A DNA stretch of 64,000 nt from MWDV01 sp964634255 (GCA_964634255.1 CAZWJC010000004.1:13082-77081); one strand, 5' to 3'. Positions 41,537 through 49,533 are shown, numbered from the stretch's first letter. Notes: generated from the sequence alone by a model not told the origin. Numbers and translations are program-made.

Positions 41537-42835
41537 TCATTCGTGCCGCAGCGCCTCCACCGGGTCCATTTGTGCCGCACGCATGGCCGGGTAGATGCCG
41601 AATACGACCCCTACCAACGCCGAGATGCTGAAGGCCAGCAACGGCGACCAGAGCGTGATGATCGTCTTCATGCCCGCTGTCCAAGTGACGATGAACGGGA
41701 TGGCCACTCCCAACAGCACGCCCATGATCCCGCCCGCACCGCTCAGGAGCACCGTCTCGACTAGGAATTGCAGGATGATGTCGCGTCGGCGCGCGCCCAA
41801 GGCCCGGCGGATGCCGATCTCTCGCGTCCGTTCGGTGACACTCGCCAGCATGATGTTCATGATGCCGATGCCGCCCACCAGCAGCGAGATGGCGGCAATG
41901 GAGCCCAGCACGATGTTGAAGATGCGCTTGGTGTGCTCGGCTTGCTTCAACATCTCCAGCGGCACGTCAATCGCGTAATCCTTCTTCTTGTGGCCATACT
42001 CCAGAAGGCGCTGGATCGCTTCCGACACGCTCATCACCCGGTCCAGATTGTCCACCTTCACGGTCACCTCATGGAATTGCACGCGCTCCGCCTCGAAGCT
42101 GCCGGCGCGGCGGCGCATCAGCAAATCACTGTAGCGCAGCCGGGCCGTCTCCAGCGGAATGAACACGCGACCGGTCGGGCCTCGGCTCTTGTCCGCCGTG
42201 GCTTCGTCCTTCGCGGTTCGGCTGCGAGGCTCCATCACCCCAATGACTTGATAGTAGTTGCCGCCCACGCGGATGTGCTGGCCCAGCGGGGTTTCCAGCG
42301 GGAACAGCGCGGGCACCATTTCGGCGCTCAGCACGCACACACTGGCCCGCCCTTCCATGTCGGTGTCGGTGAAGAAGCGGCCCGCGGCAACGTGGTGGTT
42401 GCGCATCTCCGGATACCACGGCACGGTGCCGACCAACTCGCAATCCACGCGCCGGCTGATGTGCCAGGCGTACTCGCGGATCAGCCGGGCCGGGAGCACG
42501 ACCGTCACGCCGGGAATCGTGGCCCGGATGCGTTTCACGTCGGTGTAAGTGAGGCCGTACTGGAGGACGCGACTCTGACTGTCGCGGTCGCTGACCTTCT
42601 GTTCCTCGGGCGGCTTGACGCTGCGGAGGATAATGTTCTGGCTGCCGAGGTTCTTGATCTGCTCCTGCGCCTCGTAACTCGCGCCCTCGCCGATGGCCAG
42701 CATCGCAATGACCGAGCAAACGCCGAACACGATGCCCAGCACCGTGAGCAGCGACCGCAGCCGGTGCAGCCACAGGCTCTTGAAACCCAGCCGGACGGAG
42801 CGGCGCAGTTGTGGGATGGAAAAGCCGCGGATCAT
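41537..42835 (-). CDS. MacB-like ABC transporter permease
   Basis: 432 residues with the MacB core layout: N-terminal membrane helix (SLLTVLGIVFGVCSVIAMLA), a large periplasmic MacB_PCD domain (about 70-290) and three C-terminal helices (SIAAISLLVGGIGIMNIML, VETVLLSGAGGIMGVLLG, LLAFSISALVGVVFGIY) with the conserved ERTREIGIRRALGARRRDI between them. The ATPase is a separate gene upstream. ATG 42835 is the family start; the longer frame is repeat DNA. Such systems export peptides, lipoproteins or small molecules by a mechanotransmission mechanism with a MacA-type adaptor and TolC, both present upstream on this strand. Confidence 0.92.
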   Translation of the reverse strand: MIRGFSIPQLRRSVRLGFKSLWLHRLRSLLTVLGIVFGVCSVIAMLAIGEGASYEAQEQIKNLGSQNIILRSVKPPEEQKVSDRDSQSRVLQYGLTYTDVKRIRATIPGVTVVLPARLIREYAWHISRRVDCELVGTVPWYPEMRNHHVAAGRFFTDTDMEGRASVCVLSAEMVPALFPLETPLGQHIRVGGNYYQVIGVMEPRSRTAKDEATADKSRGPTGRVFIPLETARLRYSDLLMRRRAGSFEAERVQFHEVTVKVDNLDRVMSVSEAIQRLLEYGHKKKDYAIDVPLEMLKQAEHTKRIFNIVLGSIAAISLLVGGIGIMNIMLASVTERTREIGIRRALGARRRDIILQFLVETVLLSGAGGIMGVLLGVAIPFIVTWTAGMKTIITLWSPLLAFSISALVGVVFGIYPAMRAAQMDPVEALRHE

Positions 42836-43244
42836 GAGGGCAGGGGGCTGAAGTTGAATCGAGGCGGAGCGGTGGTGGCGAAATCCGAAACTCGAAATCC
42901 GAAATCCGAAGGAAATCCGAGGCCCGAAATCCGAAACAAGCCCACTGCGGTGACCAAACGGCTGAACTGGGCCGCGCGTCCGTCCCGGCGCGCAGCGCAT
43001 GCGAATGCTCGGTAAAGTCCGTCCGCAACTTCCGCGGCTGAGGGCGGGGCTTTGTGCTGCGACCGGAGACCGGTCGCGGTCCGGCGTAGCGGCAGCTTGG
43101 CAAAGCGCCGCCATTCTTTTGCGGTCCAGTTAGCGACGTTCTCCCGAGACGCCGCTACGAAGCTTCCGCACATTCCACCCAGGCCGCTTCTCCGGGCTTC
43201 GAACTTCGAGCTTCCTTCGGGTTTCGAGTATCGAGTTTCGAGTT
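42836..43244. repeat. 409-bp repeat-filled gap between permease and ATPase genes
   Basis: Degenerate heptamer arrays (units like CGAAATC and CGAAACT) occupy about 42880-42937 and, in inverted orientation, about 43197-43249. Between them lie the 19-base palindrome at 43059-43077 and a CGTAGCGGC/GCCGCTACG inverted pair (from about 43085 to 43170). No coding pattern. The whole looks like a non-autonomous, inverted-repeat-ended insertion in the operon. Confidence 0.6.
43059..43077. repeat. 19-nt palindrome, 8-bp stem and 3-nt loop
   Basis: GCGACCGG-AGA-CCGGTCGC, preceded by GCT and followed by GGTCC exactly like the palindrome at 31160-31178, but with a different stem. Confidence 0.55.
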
Positions 43245-43931
43245 TCATCGCCTGACATCACTTTCAATCTCGCCATCGCGCAGGCGGATGGTGCGATGCG
43301 ACCGCTGGCCGACGCCAGGATCGTGCGTAACCATGATGAGGGTCTTGCCTTGGGCGTTCAGATCGTCGAACAGGCGCAGGATTTCGGCGCCGGACGCCGA
43401 GTCCAGGTTGCCGGTCGGTTCGTCGGCGAGGATGACGAGCGGGTCGTTAACCAGCGCGCGGGCGATGGCGACGCGTTGCTGCTGGCCGCCGGACAGCTCG
43501 AACGGCTTGTGCTCCAGCCGCGCGGACAAGCCGACGCGTTCGGCCAGCTTGCTCGCGATCGCGCGGCTCTCTTCCTCGGGCCGGCCCTGGTAATAGAGCG
43601 GGATCTCGATGTTCTCCACCACGGTGAGCTGCTGGATGAGGTTGTAAGATTGGAAAACGAACCCCAGCCGCGCGCCGCGCACCGCCGAGAGCGCGTCGTC
43701 TTCCATTTGAGAAACGTCCGCGTCGCCGAGCAGGTAGCGGCCGGACGTAGGGCGATCCAGGCAGCCGAGGAGGTTGAGCAAGGTGGATTTGCCGCAGCCG
43801 GACGGGCCCATGATGCTGATGTATTCGCCCGCCGCGATGCCGAAGCTCACCCCGCGCAACGCCTCCACCGTCACCAGCCCCATCTGGTAATGCTTCCGGA
43901 CGTTGTCGAATTGGACGATGGAGGTAGGCAT
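43245..43931 (-). CDS. MacB/LolD-type ABC transporter ATPase
   Basis: 228 residues, a stand-alone nucleotide-binding subunit. Walker A MGPSGCGKST, Q-loop in GFVFQSYNLIQQL, signature ELSGGQQQRVAIARAL, Walker B LVILADEPTGNLDS and the switch His in MVTHDPG. The opening IVQFDNVRKHYQMGLVTVEA is that of the LolD/MacB group. ATG 43931 was chosen over an in-frame TTG at 43946. It works with the permease encoded downstream, across a 409-bp repeat patch. An 86-bp copy of the start of this gene lies about 0.8 kb upstream at 44660-44745. Confidence 0.95.
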   Translation of the reverse strand: MPTSIVQFDNVRKHYQMGLVTVEALRGVSFGIAAGEYISIMGPSGCGKSTLLNLLGCLDRPTSGRYLLGDADVSQMEDDALSAVRGARLGFVFQSYNLIQQLTVVENIEIPLYYQGRPEEESRAIASKLAERVGLSARLEHKPFELSGGQQQRVAIARALVNDPLVILADEPTGNLDSASGAEILRLFDDLNAQGKTLIMVTHDPGVGQRSHRTIRLRDGEIESDVRR

Positions 43932-44027
43932 GTCGTCAGTCTTCAAACTGAGCCTGGCTTAGTCTTGAAGGTTCATGGTGTTGCGTGTCCCCTACAGCCA
44001 GCGACACGCGTTGGTTACGCGATTTCC

Positions 44028-44399
44028 TCATTTCAGTAAGGAATAGTGCGGAGCGTAGCTCCAAGTCAGGGTCAAGTTCGTCGCAACTATGATTGTTACA
44101 CGGTAGCCCGCGTTTGGCTCGATGTAGGCATCAATGTCCGATTCAATTCTCTTGCCGCTGGCGCTGAAGCCAACGTGCAACCCAGATTCGCCCGCGGGAT
44201 GGACTGTCAGTTTGCACTTCGCATCGGGAGCAATTCGTGAGAATCGGTTCGTGAATCCGTTGCCAGACACGACGATGTCAGACAGCTCAAAGGAGGACTC
44301 GTTGAGGATCGTGACCAAAGGACGCCGTGTACAGCCCACCAGAAGCACCAAGACCGAAACGCTGACAGATGGAATGTAAATACCACGTAGGAGTCGCCT
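44028..44399 (-). pseudogene. Small lipoprotein gene that has lost its start codon
   Basis: The reading frame encodes a lipoprotein-like signal (RRLLRG, hydrophobic run, lipobox LLVGC) and a mature part of about 100 residues (TILNESSFELSDIVVSGNG, ending SYAPHYSLLK) with natural composition. There is no ATG, GTG or usable TTG in frame before the lipobox: directly upstream of RRLLRG begins the long palindromic repeat at 44400. The simplest reading is that repeat insertion removed the first codon or codons. An ATT at 44381 could act as a rare start. Base composition is lower in GC than the neighbours. Function is not recognised. Confidence 0.45.
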
Positions 44400-44480
44400 A
44401 ACGCAGAGGCGCTGAGAACGCGGAGTAACGCGGAGAAAAGTCTTCTCTGCGAACCTCTGCGGTCTCCGCGTCTCTGCGTT
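44400..44480. repeat. About 80-bp imperfect palindrome
   Basis: The left arm (ACGCAGAGGCGCTGAGAACG onward) and right arm (ending GTCTCCGCGTCTCTGCGTT) are imperfect inverted copies around AAAAGTCTTC. Similar CTCTGCGTCTCCGCGTT-rich repeats are known to me from many environmental genomes. It abuts the lipoprotein remnant exactly. Confidence 0.6.
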
Positions 44481-44523
44481 GGGAAATTCGCCCGGCGCCT
44501 GCCCATCTCGGTAACCGCTGCCT

Positions 44524-44658
44524 CGTAGCGCAGACTTGCAGTCTGCCGTATCGCCGATTTGAAATCGGCAGGGCGTGGACAAACCCGAGGGCCGCAGAAC
44601 TTCGCGGCGTCCGCAGAATGCAATTCTGCGATACAGCAGATTGAAAATCTGCGCTACG
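44524..44658. repeat. Inverted pair of two-hairpin REP-like units
   Basis: Left unit: CGTAGC, hairpin GCAGACT-TGC-AGTCTGC (44530-44546), linker CGTATC, hairpin GCCGATT-TGA-AATCGGC (44553-44569). Right unit, inverted: hairpin GCAGAAT-GCA-ATTCTGC (44613-44629), linker GATACA, hairpin GCAGATT-GAA-AATCTGC (44636-44652), GCTACG. All four hairpins are 7+3+7 bases; stems differ but remain paired. Confidence 0.75.
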
Positions 44659-44659
44659 G

Positions 44660-44745
44660 TCACCCCGCGCAACGCCCCCACCGTCACCAACCCCATCTGA
44701 GAGTGCTTTCGGACATTGTCGAATTGAACGATGGAGGGGGGCATG
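44660..44745 (-). pseudogene. 86-bp remnant copy of the 5' end of the ABC ATPase gene
   Basis: Aligned by eye with 43847-43932, about 76 of 86 bases are identical. It keeps the ATG (complement of 44742-44744) and encodes PPSIVQFDNVRKHSQMGLVT, the same N-terminus as the intact ATPase. The copy ends exactly where the CGTAGC edge of the paired-hairpin repeat begins. Same orientation as the intact gene. Confidence 0.8.
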
Positions 44746-44748
44746 GTT

Positions 44749-45132
44749 TCAACTTGGGGCATCGATAGACCTTGTTGGTTTCCAAGGCCAAGGACGGTTC
44801 GCACAAGAATCCCAAGCCTCATGGGGCGCGACATGCGGCACTTCGATCCAAGAGACAGGCGAGGAGTAATGGATTTCATCAATCCGCAAGTCAGATCGAG
44901 TTACGTTCCCGCACTCGTGAAGATATGCCATGACTGCTCTTGGTTCGTTACCCTTGACCCACTGCTCCTTCATTGCACGCTGCAGATCGGTCTCGAATTC
45001 CGACCACCCTTTCATGCCTGCTCGACTGGAAATCACCTCGCCAAAACTCACAAATCGATCCCACCGTTCGACGAGCCAACTAGGGGGAATGAAGTTGTAA
45101 TGAATCGCAGTAAAATGGGTAAGTGATCCCAT
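44749..45132 (-). CDS. Hypothetical protein inside the efflux operon
   Basis: 127 residues, not recognised. The composition is natural and Trp-rich (WLVERWDRFVSFGEVISS, MKGWSEFETDLQRAMKEQW, NVTRSDLRIDEIHYSSPVSW), unlike the Arg/Pro-rich shadows elsewhere. It starts 20 bases after the adaptor stop with GAGGG about 14 bases before the ATG, and ends just before the ATPase remnant, so it could be a cotranscribed gene of the original operon or part of an insertion. GC content is lower than in flanking genes. No signal peptide or membrane helix. An overlapping plus-strand frame (44731-45126) looks less protein-like. Confidence 0.4.
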   Translation of the reverse strand: MGSLTHFTAIHYNFIPPSWLVERWDRFVSFGEVISSRAGMKGWSEFETDLQRAMKEQWVKGNEPRAVMAYLHECGNVTRSDLRIDEIHYSSPVSWIEVPHVAPHEAWDSCANRPWPWKPTRSIDAPS

Positions 45133-45152
45133 AGGTTGGATTTCCCTCGTGT

Positions 45153-47240
45153 TTAACAGTCGAACCAGCTCTGGGTGCCATCCGGCCCGATGAAACCCAC
45201 CGTCTTCCCTGCCTTCGGCGCAGCCGCGGGTGTGGAGGTGGGCGCGGGTTTACTGGCCGGCTCACTTGGCTTTTCCCCCGCCGGCTTGATCTCGCGGCCG
45301 TTGTCCTGTTCCGTGCCGTCGGGCGGGCGGAGCAGGACTTTCTCGCCTTCCTTCAAGCCCTTCTTGATCTCGATGAACTCGTCGGTGAACTCGCCGATCT
45401 CGACCTCGCGCCGCTCGGGTTTCAGCCCGCCGGTTACGTAGCAAACCTGCTTGCCTTCGTTGAGTGACACTGCTTGCACCGGGATGTGGACCACGTCCGG
45501 TAACTTGTTCACCAGGATTTCCACCTTGGCGCTCATGCCGGGCTTCACCCAGTCGTGCGTGCCGTCAATGGCGATGGTTACGCCATAGACCTTCAGGTCC
45601 GGGTTCATCCAACGGTTCTGCGAATCGGGCAGCACGCCAACCTTTGTCACTTCGCCTTCCAGGACCTTGTCCGGAAAGGCGTCCACCGTGATGCGGGCCT
45701 TCTGGCCTTTCTGGACCTTCTTGATGTAGGTCTCGTGGATTTTGACCTTCACCGACATGCGGGTCATGTCCGGGATGGTAATGATGGCCTGGCGCTCGCG
45801 CACGGTCGCACCCTCGCGCACCCTCTCCTCGCCGCCGTAGTAGAACTCCTCGTCGCGCCCGCCGCCATAGACCACCAGGCCGGGCTTCTTCGCCGCGATG
45901 ATGCATTTCTCCTGCTGCTCATTCAGGTCTTTGCGCTGGCGCGACTGGACCTGGTACTGTCCCTGCGCCGACCGCAACCGCGCATCTGCCTGCGCGAGCT
46001 TGGAGATCGCCAGCCGGCGGGTCTTGTCCATCTCGCGCACGGCGTCCAAGTATTTCGAGAGCGATTCCTCGGCGGACTTGGCGAAGTCGTATTTGAGGAA
46101 CAGGGTGCGGGCCGTCTCGGCGGTCTGGACTTTGAGCCGGCTGTTGTCATTGGCGAGTTCATCGCGCTGGAGATCGTTCTTCGTCACAAAACCCTTGTCG
46201 AACAGCCGCCGCGTGCCTTCGAGCGTGGAGGTGGACTGGCCCAATTCCTTTTGCGCGACCTGGAGGTCGTCATCAAACTTGCGCAGCTTCTGCTTGGCCT
46301 CGCCGTCGCCGAGCACATTCGGATCGGCGTATTTCATGAAATCAATCGCGCTGGGGGACGGCAACTGGAAGCTGGCTTCGCGCGGCTCGGCGGCAGCACT
46401 GGCGGATTCGGAAGGCGGCGCGACGGGAGCCGGGCCGGCTTCGCCTCTGCCAACCGGACCGCCGGACCGGACGACTGTGCGGGCCTGGCGTGCGGCATCG
46501 CCCGATGACGCCTTCGCCTGCATGGCTGCCGCCAGCGCCTTGGCCTGTTCTGGCGTGAGTTGGGGGAGCGTGCCGGGGGCGATCGGCGCAGCGGGCGGCT
46601 TGTTCGACCGTCCGTTACCCTGAGCTTCGCTCGCGGGAGAAGCCAGGTTCGGCGCCTCGACGCTGTTGGTGCTGGCCTCGGCGATCAGCTTCTCCAGCCC
46701 CAGCTCCTTCACGATCTCGTCCGTGGCGGCGGCGCCGAGGAACTTGTCGAAATCCATCCGCGCGAACCGGAGTTTCTGCTCGGCGGCCTTGATGTCGCTC
46801 TGGTTCTGGTTCAACTGGATTTCGTAGTTCTGCTGAGACTCAGTGAGATTGGCCAGGGCGGATTGGTACTGGATTTCCTGCTGGGCGATCTGCTTTTCCA
46901 GCTCCGAGGAATCCAGTTCCACCAGCACCTTGTTGGTCTTCACGTCGTCGTCGGTGACGAGGTAGCCTTCCTCGACGATTTTCAGAATCTTCGTGCCCTG
47001 GTAACCAACGCGGACTTCGCATTTGATCTCTTGCGATTCGAGGGCCTGGAGACTGCCGCCTTCGAGGACGGTGATTTCGAGCGGGCCACGCTTGGCGATA
47101 AACGTGGGGATGTTGCTGGCGCCGGCCGCGCCGCGTTGCCAGACAAACCAGCCGCCGGCGACCACGATGGCCAGCGCCACCGCCAGCCGCCAGCGTGGTT
47201 GCCGCCGAATGAAGCCGATGAGATTACCGAGCTTTTGCAT
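45153..47240 (-). CDS. MacA/HlyD-like periplasmic adaptor with a long Ala/Pro-rich insertion
   Basis: 695 residues, far longer than the usual 370-420. N-terminal membrane anchor (LAVALAIVVAGGWFVW), lipoyl half (LEITVLEGGSLQALES), first coiled-coil helix (SELEKQIAQQEIQYQSALAN), then about 150 residues of low-complexity Ala/Pro/Ser/Gln sequence (roughly 170-330), a second coiled coil, the returning lipoyl/beta-barrel parts (SVKVKIHETYIKKVQKGQK, GMSAKVEILVNKLPDVVHI) and a Pro/Ala tail. ATG 47240 was chosen because upstream codons come from repeat DNA. It lies between the TolC-like gene and the ATPase/permease genes, so it is the bridge of that exporter. Confidence 0.9.
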   Translation of the reverse strand: MQKLGNLIGFIRRQPRWRLAVALAIVVAGGWFVWQRGAAGASNIPTFIAKRGPLEITVLEGGSLQALESQEIKCEVRVGYQGTKILKIVEEGYLVTDDDVKTNKVLVELDSSELEKQIAQQEIQYQSALANLTESQQNYEIQLNQNQSDIKAAEQKLRFARMDFDKFLGAAATDEIVKELGLEKLIAEASTNSVEAPNLASPASEAQGNGRSNKPPAAPIAPGTLPQLTPEQAKALAAAMQAKASSGDAARQARTVVRSGGPVGRGEAGPAPVAPPSESASAAAEPREASFQLPSPSAIDFMKYADPNVLGDGEAKQKLRKFDDDLQVAQKELGQSTSTLEGTRRLFDKGFVTKNDLQRDELANDNSRLKVQTAETARTLFLKYDFAKSAEESLSKYLDAVREMDKTRRLAISKLAQADARLRSAQGQYQVQSRQRKDLNEQQEKCIIAAKKPGLVVYGGGRDEEFYYGGEERVREGATVRERQAIITIPDMTRMSVKVKIHETYIKKVQKGQKARITVDAFPDKVLEGEVTKVGVLPDSQNRWMNPDLKVYGVTIAIDGTHDWVKPGMSAKVEILVNKLPDVVHIPVQAVSLNEGKQVCYVTGGLKPERREVEIGEFTDEFIEIKKGLKEGEKVLLRPPDGTEQDNGREIKPAGEKPSEPASKPAPTSTPAAAPKAGKTVGFIGPDGTQSWFDC

Positions 47241-47278
47241 TTTGGGATTCCGTTGGGCGAAGGCAAATCGCCGCGAGG

Positions 47279-47356
47279 TCTTGGAGTGCGGCGGCCCTCC
47301 GCCGCTTTGGGAATTGTGCGACTCCGAAAGCGCCAGAGGGCTGGCGCAGTCCAAGA
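47279..47356. repeat. Inverted element with two 18-nt hairpins
   Basis: Outer arms TCTTGGAGT and AGTCCAAGA (one mismatch) enclose GCGGCGG-CCCT-CCGCCGC (47288-47305) and GCGCCAG-AGGG-CTGGCGC (47330-47347), each a 7-bp stem with a 4-base loop. It lies between the TolC-like and adaptor genes. Same architecture as the element at 44524-44658 but different sequence. Confidence 0.7.
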
Positions 47357-47402
47357 CGCTGGCGCGCCAAAGCTGACCGATTGGAGTTCAGCATGCGGGA
47401 GT

Positions 47403-49277
47403 TCATTGCGCGGGAAGGCCGGCGGGATTGCGGTCTTTGGCGGGCGGGACTGGTTGGAACACCGGTCCTGGCTGGGCTTCCGTAGGTGGGTGGTCCGGAC
47501 TCTGGCTGGCTGGTTGGGACACCGAACGGGTGTCTTTGACTTCCTCCCATTGCCCGTTGTCCTTGATGTAGAGAATGCCCATGTTGTTCCAGAACTGGAG
47601 GCGGGCGATGGTGTGGGCCACGAGCGCCTGGGTGCGCTGGTTCTTGGAGTTCACCAGATCGTTCTGGGCGTCCACTTGGTCCTGCGCCTTGGCGCGGCCC
47701 AGTTCCGCCAGGAGGTTTTGCTCCTCAACGCGCCGCTCGGCGAGGTTCAGGCCGATTTCGCTGATCTCGTAATTCCGCTTCGCCTGTTCGAGCGTGCGCC
47801 AACTGTCGCGGACCTGGAGCTTGATTTCGTCCTCTTGCTGCGCGACGACGCGAACGGAGCGGTCGCGCGCGATCAGGGCGGTCCGGTAGGTGTTCATTTC
47901 GGCGGTGCGATCAAGGCCGGGGTCCACATTCAGACCGGCGCTGTAACGGTAGCGATCGAAGTCCAGTTTCGGAAAGCCCGAGTTGTCGTCCGGGTTGCTG
48001 TTCACCGCAACCGATGAAGTGAAGTCCACCCGGGGCTTGAGCATATTCACGGCAACCTTCACCTTGCGGTCGGCATCTTCGAGTTCCTCCTTGGTGTTCT
48101 GGTAATCCAGTCGGGCGGCGAGCGCGACTTTGATGGAATTCTCGACGCTGATTTCCGGGTGGCGAATCTGGAGCGCCTCCAATTCGGCGTCGTCCAGCAC
48201 GATGTTTTCGTCCACGGTCAGGCCGAGCAAGAGTTTGAAATTGTCGAGCGCCTGCTTGTAGCTGCGGATGCTGTTGATCCAGGCGCTCTCGGAGGAGAGT
48301 TCCTGTTGCGCCAGACGGCCCAGGTTCGACTGCGTCTCCCGCCCTTCCTCGGCCAGCGCGCGGGTGCGCTCGGCGTTCTTGCGGGAGCTCTGCAAGTCGA
48401 GAAAGCTGTTGCGGGCCCGGTCCCGATCGCCGAGCACGCCGTAGTAGCTGGAGGCGACCAGTACGCTGAACTCGCGGCGGTAGCGCACGAAATCCCGCAG
48501 GTCATAGATCATCTGTCGCTCGGCTTGGGTGAGCGCCTCCTTCTGCTGCTTGAAGCCGGCGTCGCGCAGCAAGGGGCTGACAAATGTGGCGCTGAGCTGC
48601 GACGAAGTCGTCACCCGCGGGTCGCCGGTGACGAAGCGCATGAAATCTGCGGTGAAGGCTGTGGTCAGTCGACCCACGCCGGCAATGAGCCAACTGGCGC
48701 TGATTTCGCCCCCGGCGTTGACGTGCTGCTGCTCGACGAGATTGTCGCTCACGACGGGCTTCAACTCGCCGGTGGCGGCGTCAATCTCGTAGCTTACGGT
48801 TTGCTCGGTCTGGCCGTTGAAGCTGCCGTTGCCGCTGGCGGAGAAGATGGGGGTGAAGTTGTGGCGGGTGAGCGTGAGCGAGAGAGCCGCGAGGTAGAGC
48901 TGTTCCTTGCGATTCTGGTAGGCGCGGCTGTGTCGGATCGCGAGGAGCAGCGCATCTTCCAGCCGCAACTGGCGCGCGCCCCGTTCGGATTCCCCGTATG
49001 GCCCGAGGAACTCCTGCACGTTCGTGGCCAGCGGCAGGCTGGCGAGGGAAATGACGTTGGTACGCTCGATGGTGAACTGGCGGTCCATGTTCGGCACGGC
49101 GGGTGACTTTTCCCGCACCACCCCGTACGCAGCTTTGTCCGCCGACTTGCGATAGTGGTTGGCCGTACAGCCGGCCAGGGCCAGGATCAAAGCAAGACTG
49201 CCCAGCCATCTCCACCCCGTTGAAATGTATCCGCGCGACTCCAATGTGTTAGTGGACCGGTGGCCGGCCCGTTTCAT
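47403..49277 (-). CDS. TolC-like outer-membrane efflux lipoprotein
   Basis: 624 residues. Lipoprotein signal (GSLALILALAGC, Cys about residue 37). Two outer-membrane-efflux repeats follow: LRLEDALLLAIRHSRAYQNR and long helices in the first, DRTAEMNTYRTALIARDRSV and EQAKRNYEISEIGLNLAERR in the second, with the conserved NDLVNSKNQRTQALVAHTIA near the end. Longer than NodT/TolC proteins because of a beta-rich first part and a Pro/Ser-rich tail (PASQSPDHPPTEAQPG). First gene of the minus-strand efflux operon; about 160 bases, including an inverted-hairpin repeat, separate it from the adaptor gene. Confidence 0.9.
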   Translation of the reverse strand: MKRAGHRSTNTLESRGYISTGWRWLGSLALILALAGCTANHYRKSADKAAYGVVREKSPAVPNMDRQFTIERTNVISLASLPLATNVQEFLGPYGESERGARQLRLEDALLLAIRHSRAYQNRKEQLYLAALSLTLTRHNFTPIFSASGNGSFNGQTEQTVSYEIDAATGELKPVVSDNLVEQQHVNAGGEISASWLIAGVGRLTTAFTADFMRFVTGDPRVTTSSQLSATFVSPLLRDAGFKQQKEALTQAERQMIYDLRDFVRYRREFSVLVASSYYGVLGDRDRARNSFLDLQSSRKNAERTRALAEEGRETQSNLGRLAQQELSSESAWINSIRSYKQALDNFKLLLGLTVDENIVLDDAELEALQIRHPEISVENSIKVALAARLDYQNTKEELEDADRKVKVAVNMLKPRVDFTSSVAVNSNPDDNSGFPKLDFDRYRYSAGLNVDPGLDRTAEMNTYRTALIARDRSVRVVAQQEDEIKLQVRDSWRTLEQAKRNYEISEIGLNLAERRVEEQNLLAELGRAKAQDQVDAQNDLVNSKNQRTQALVAHTIARLQFWNNMGILYIKDNGQWEEVKDTRSVSQPASQSPDHPPTEAQPGPVFQPVPPAKDRNPAGLPAQ

Positions 49278-49533
49278 TCAATTTTTACCGCGCCCGCTGC
49301 CTCTTTCTTGTGGGCCACCTCGCCGTCCAACGAGTTTCAAACCCGCGGACTCGCGATGGTTGCGCCCGCCTGAAACAGCGGTCTCGGGTCATTGGACCGT
49401 GCCCGCCCCGTCCCGTCACGCCGAAAAGCCGCGACTCGCAAGTCGTCGTCTTTTCTCGGTCCGGCCCGGCAACACTCGAATTTTTGTTCGCCGCGGGCGT
49501 CCGATGGCTACTAAACTCTGTCCCATCGGAAAC

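Noticed and set aside
42880..42937. Heptamer array considered as a CRISPR array
   Set aside because: Units are 7-10 bases without spacers and there are no cas genes.
44731..45126. Plus-strand ORF overlapping the 127-residue minus-strand ORF
   Set aside because: Contains the ATPase remnant in antisense and lacks a ribosome-binding site; the minus frame fits the operon.
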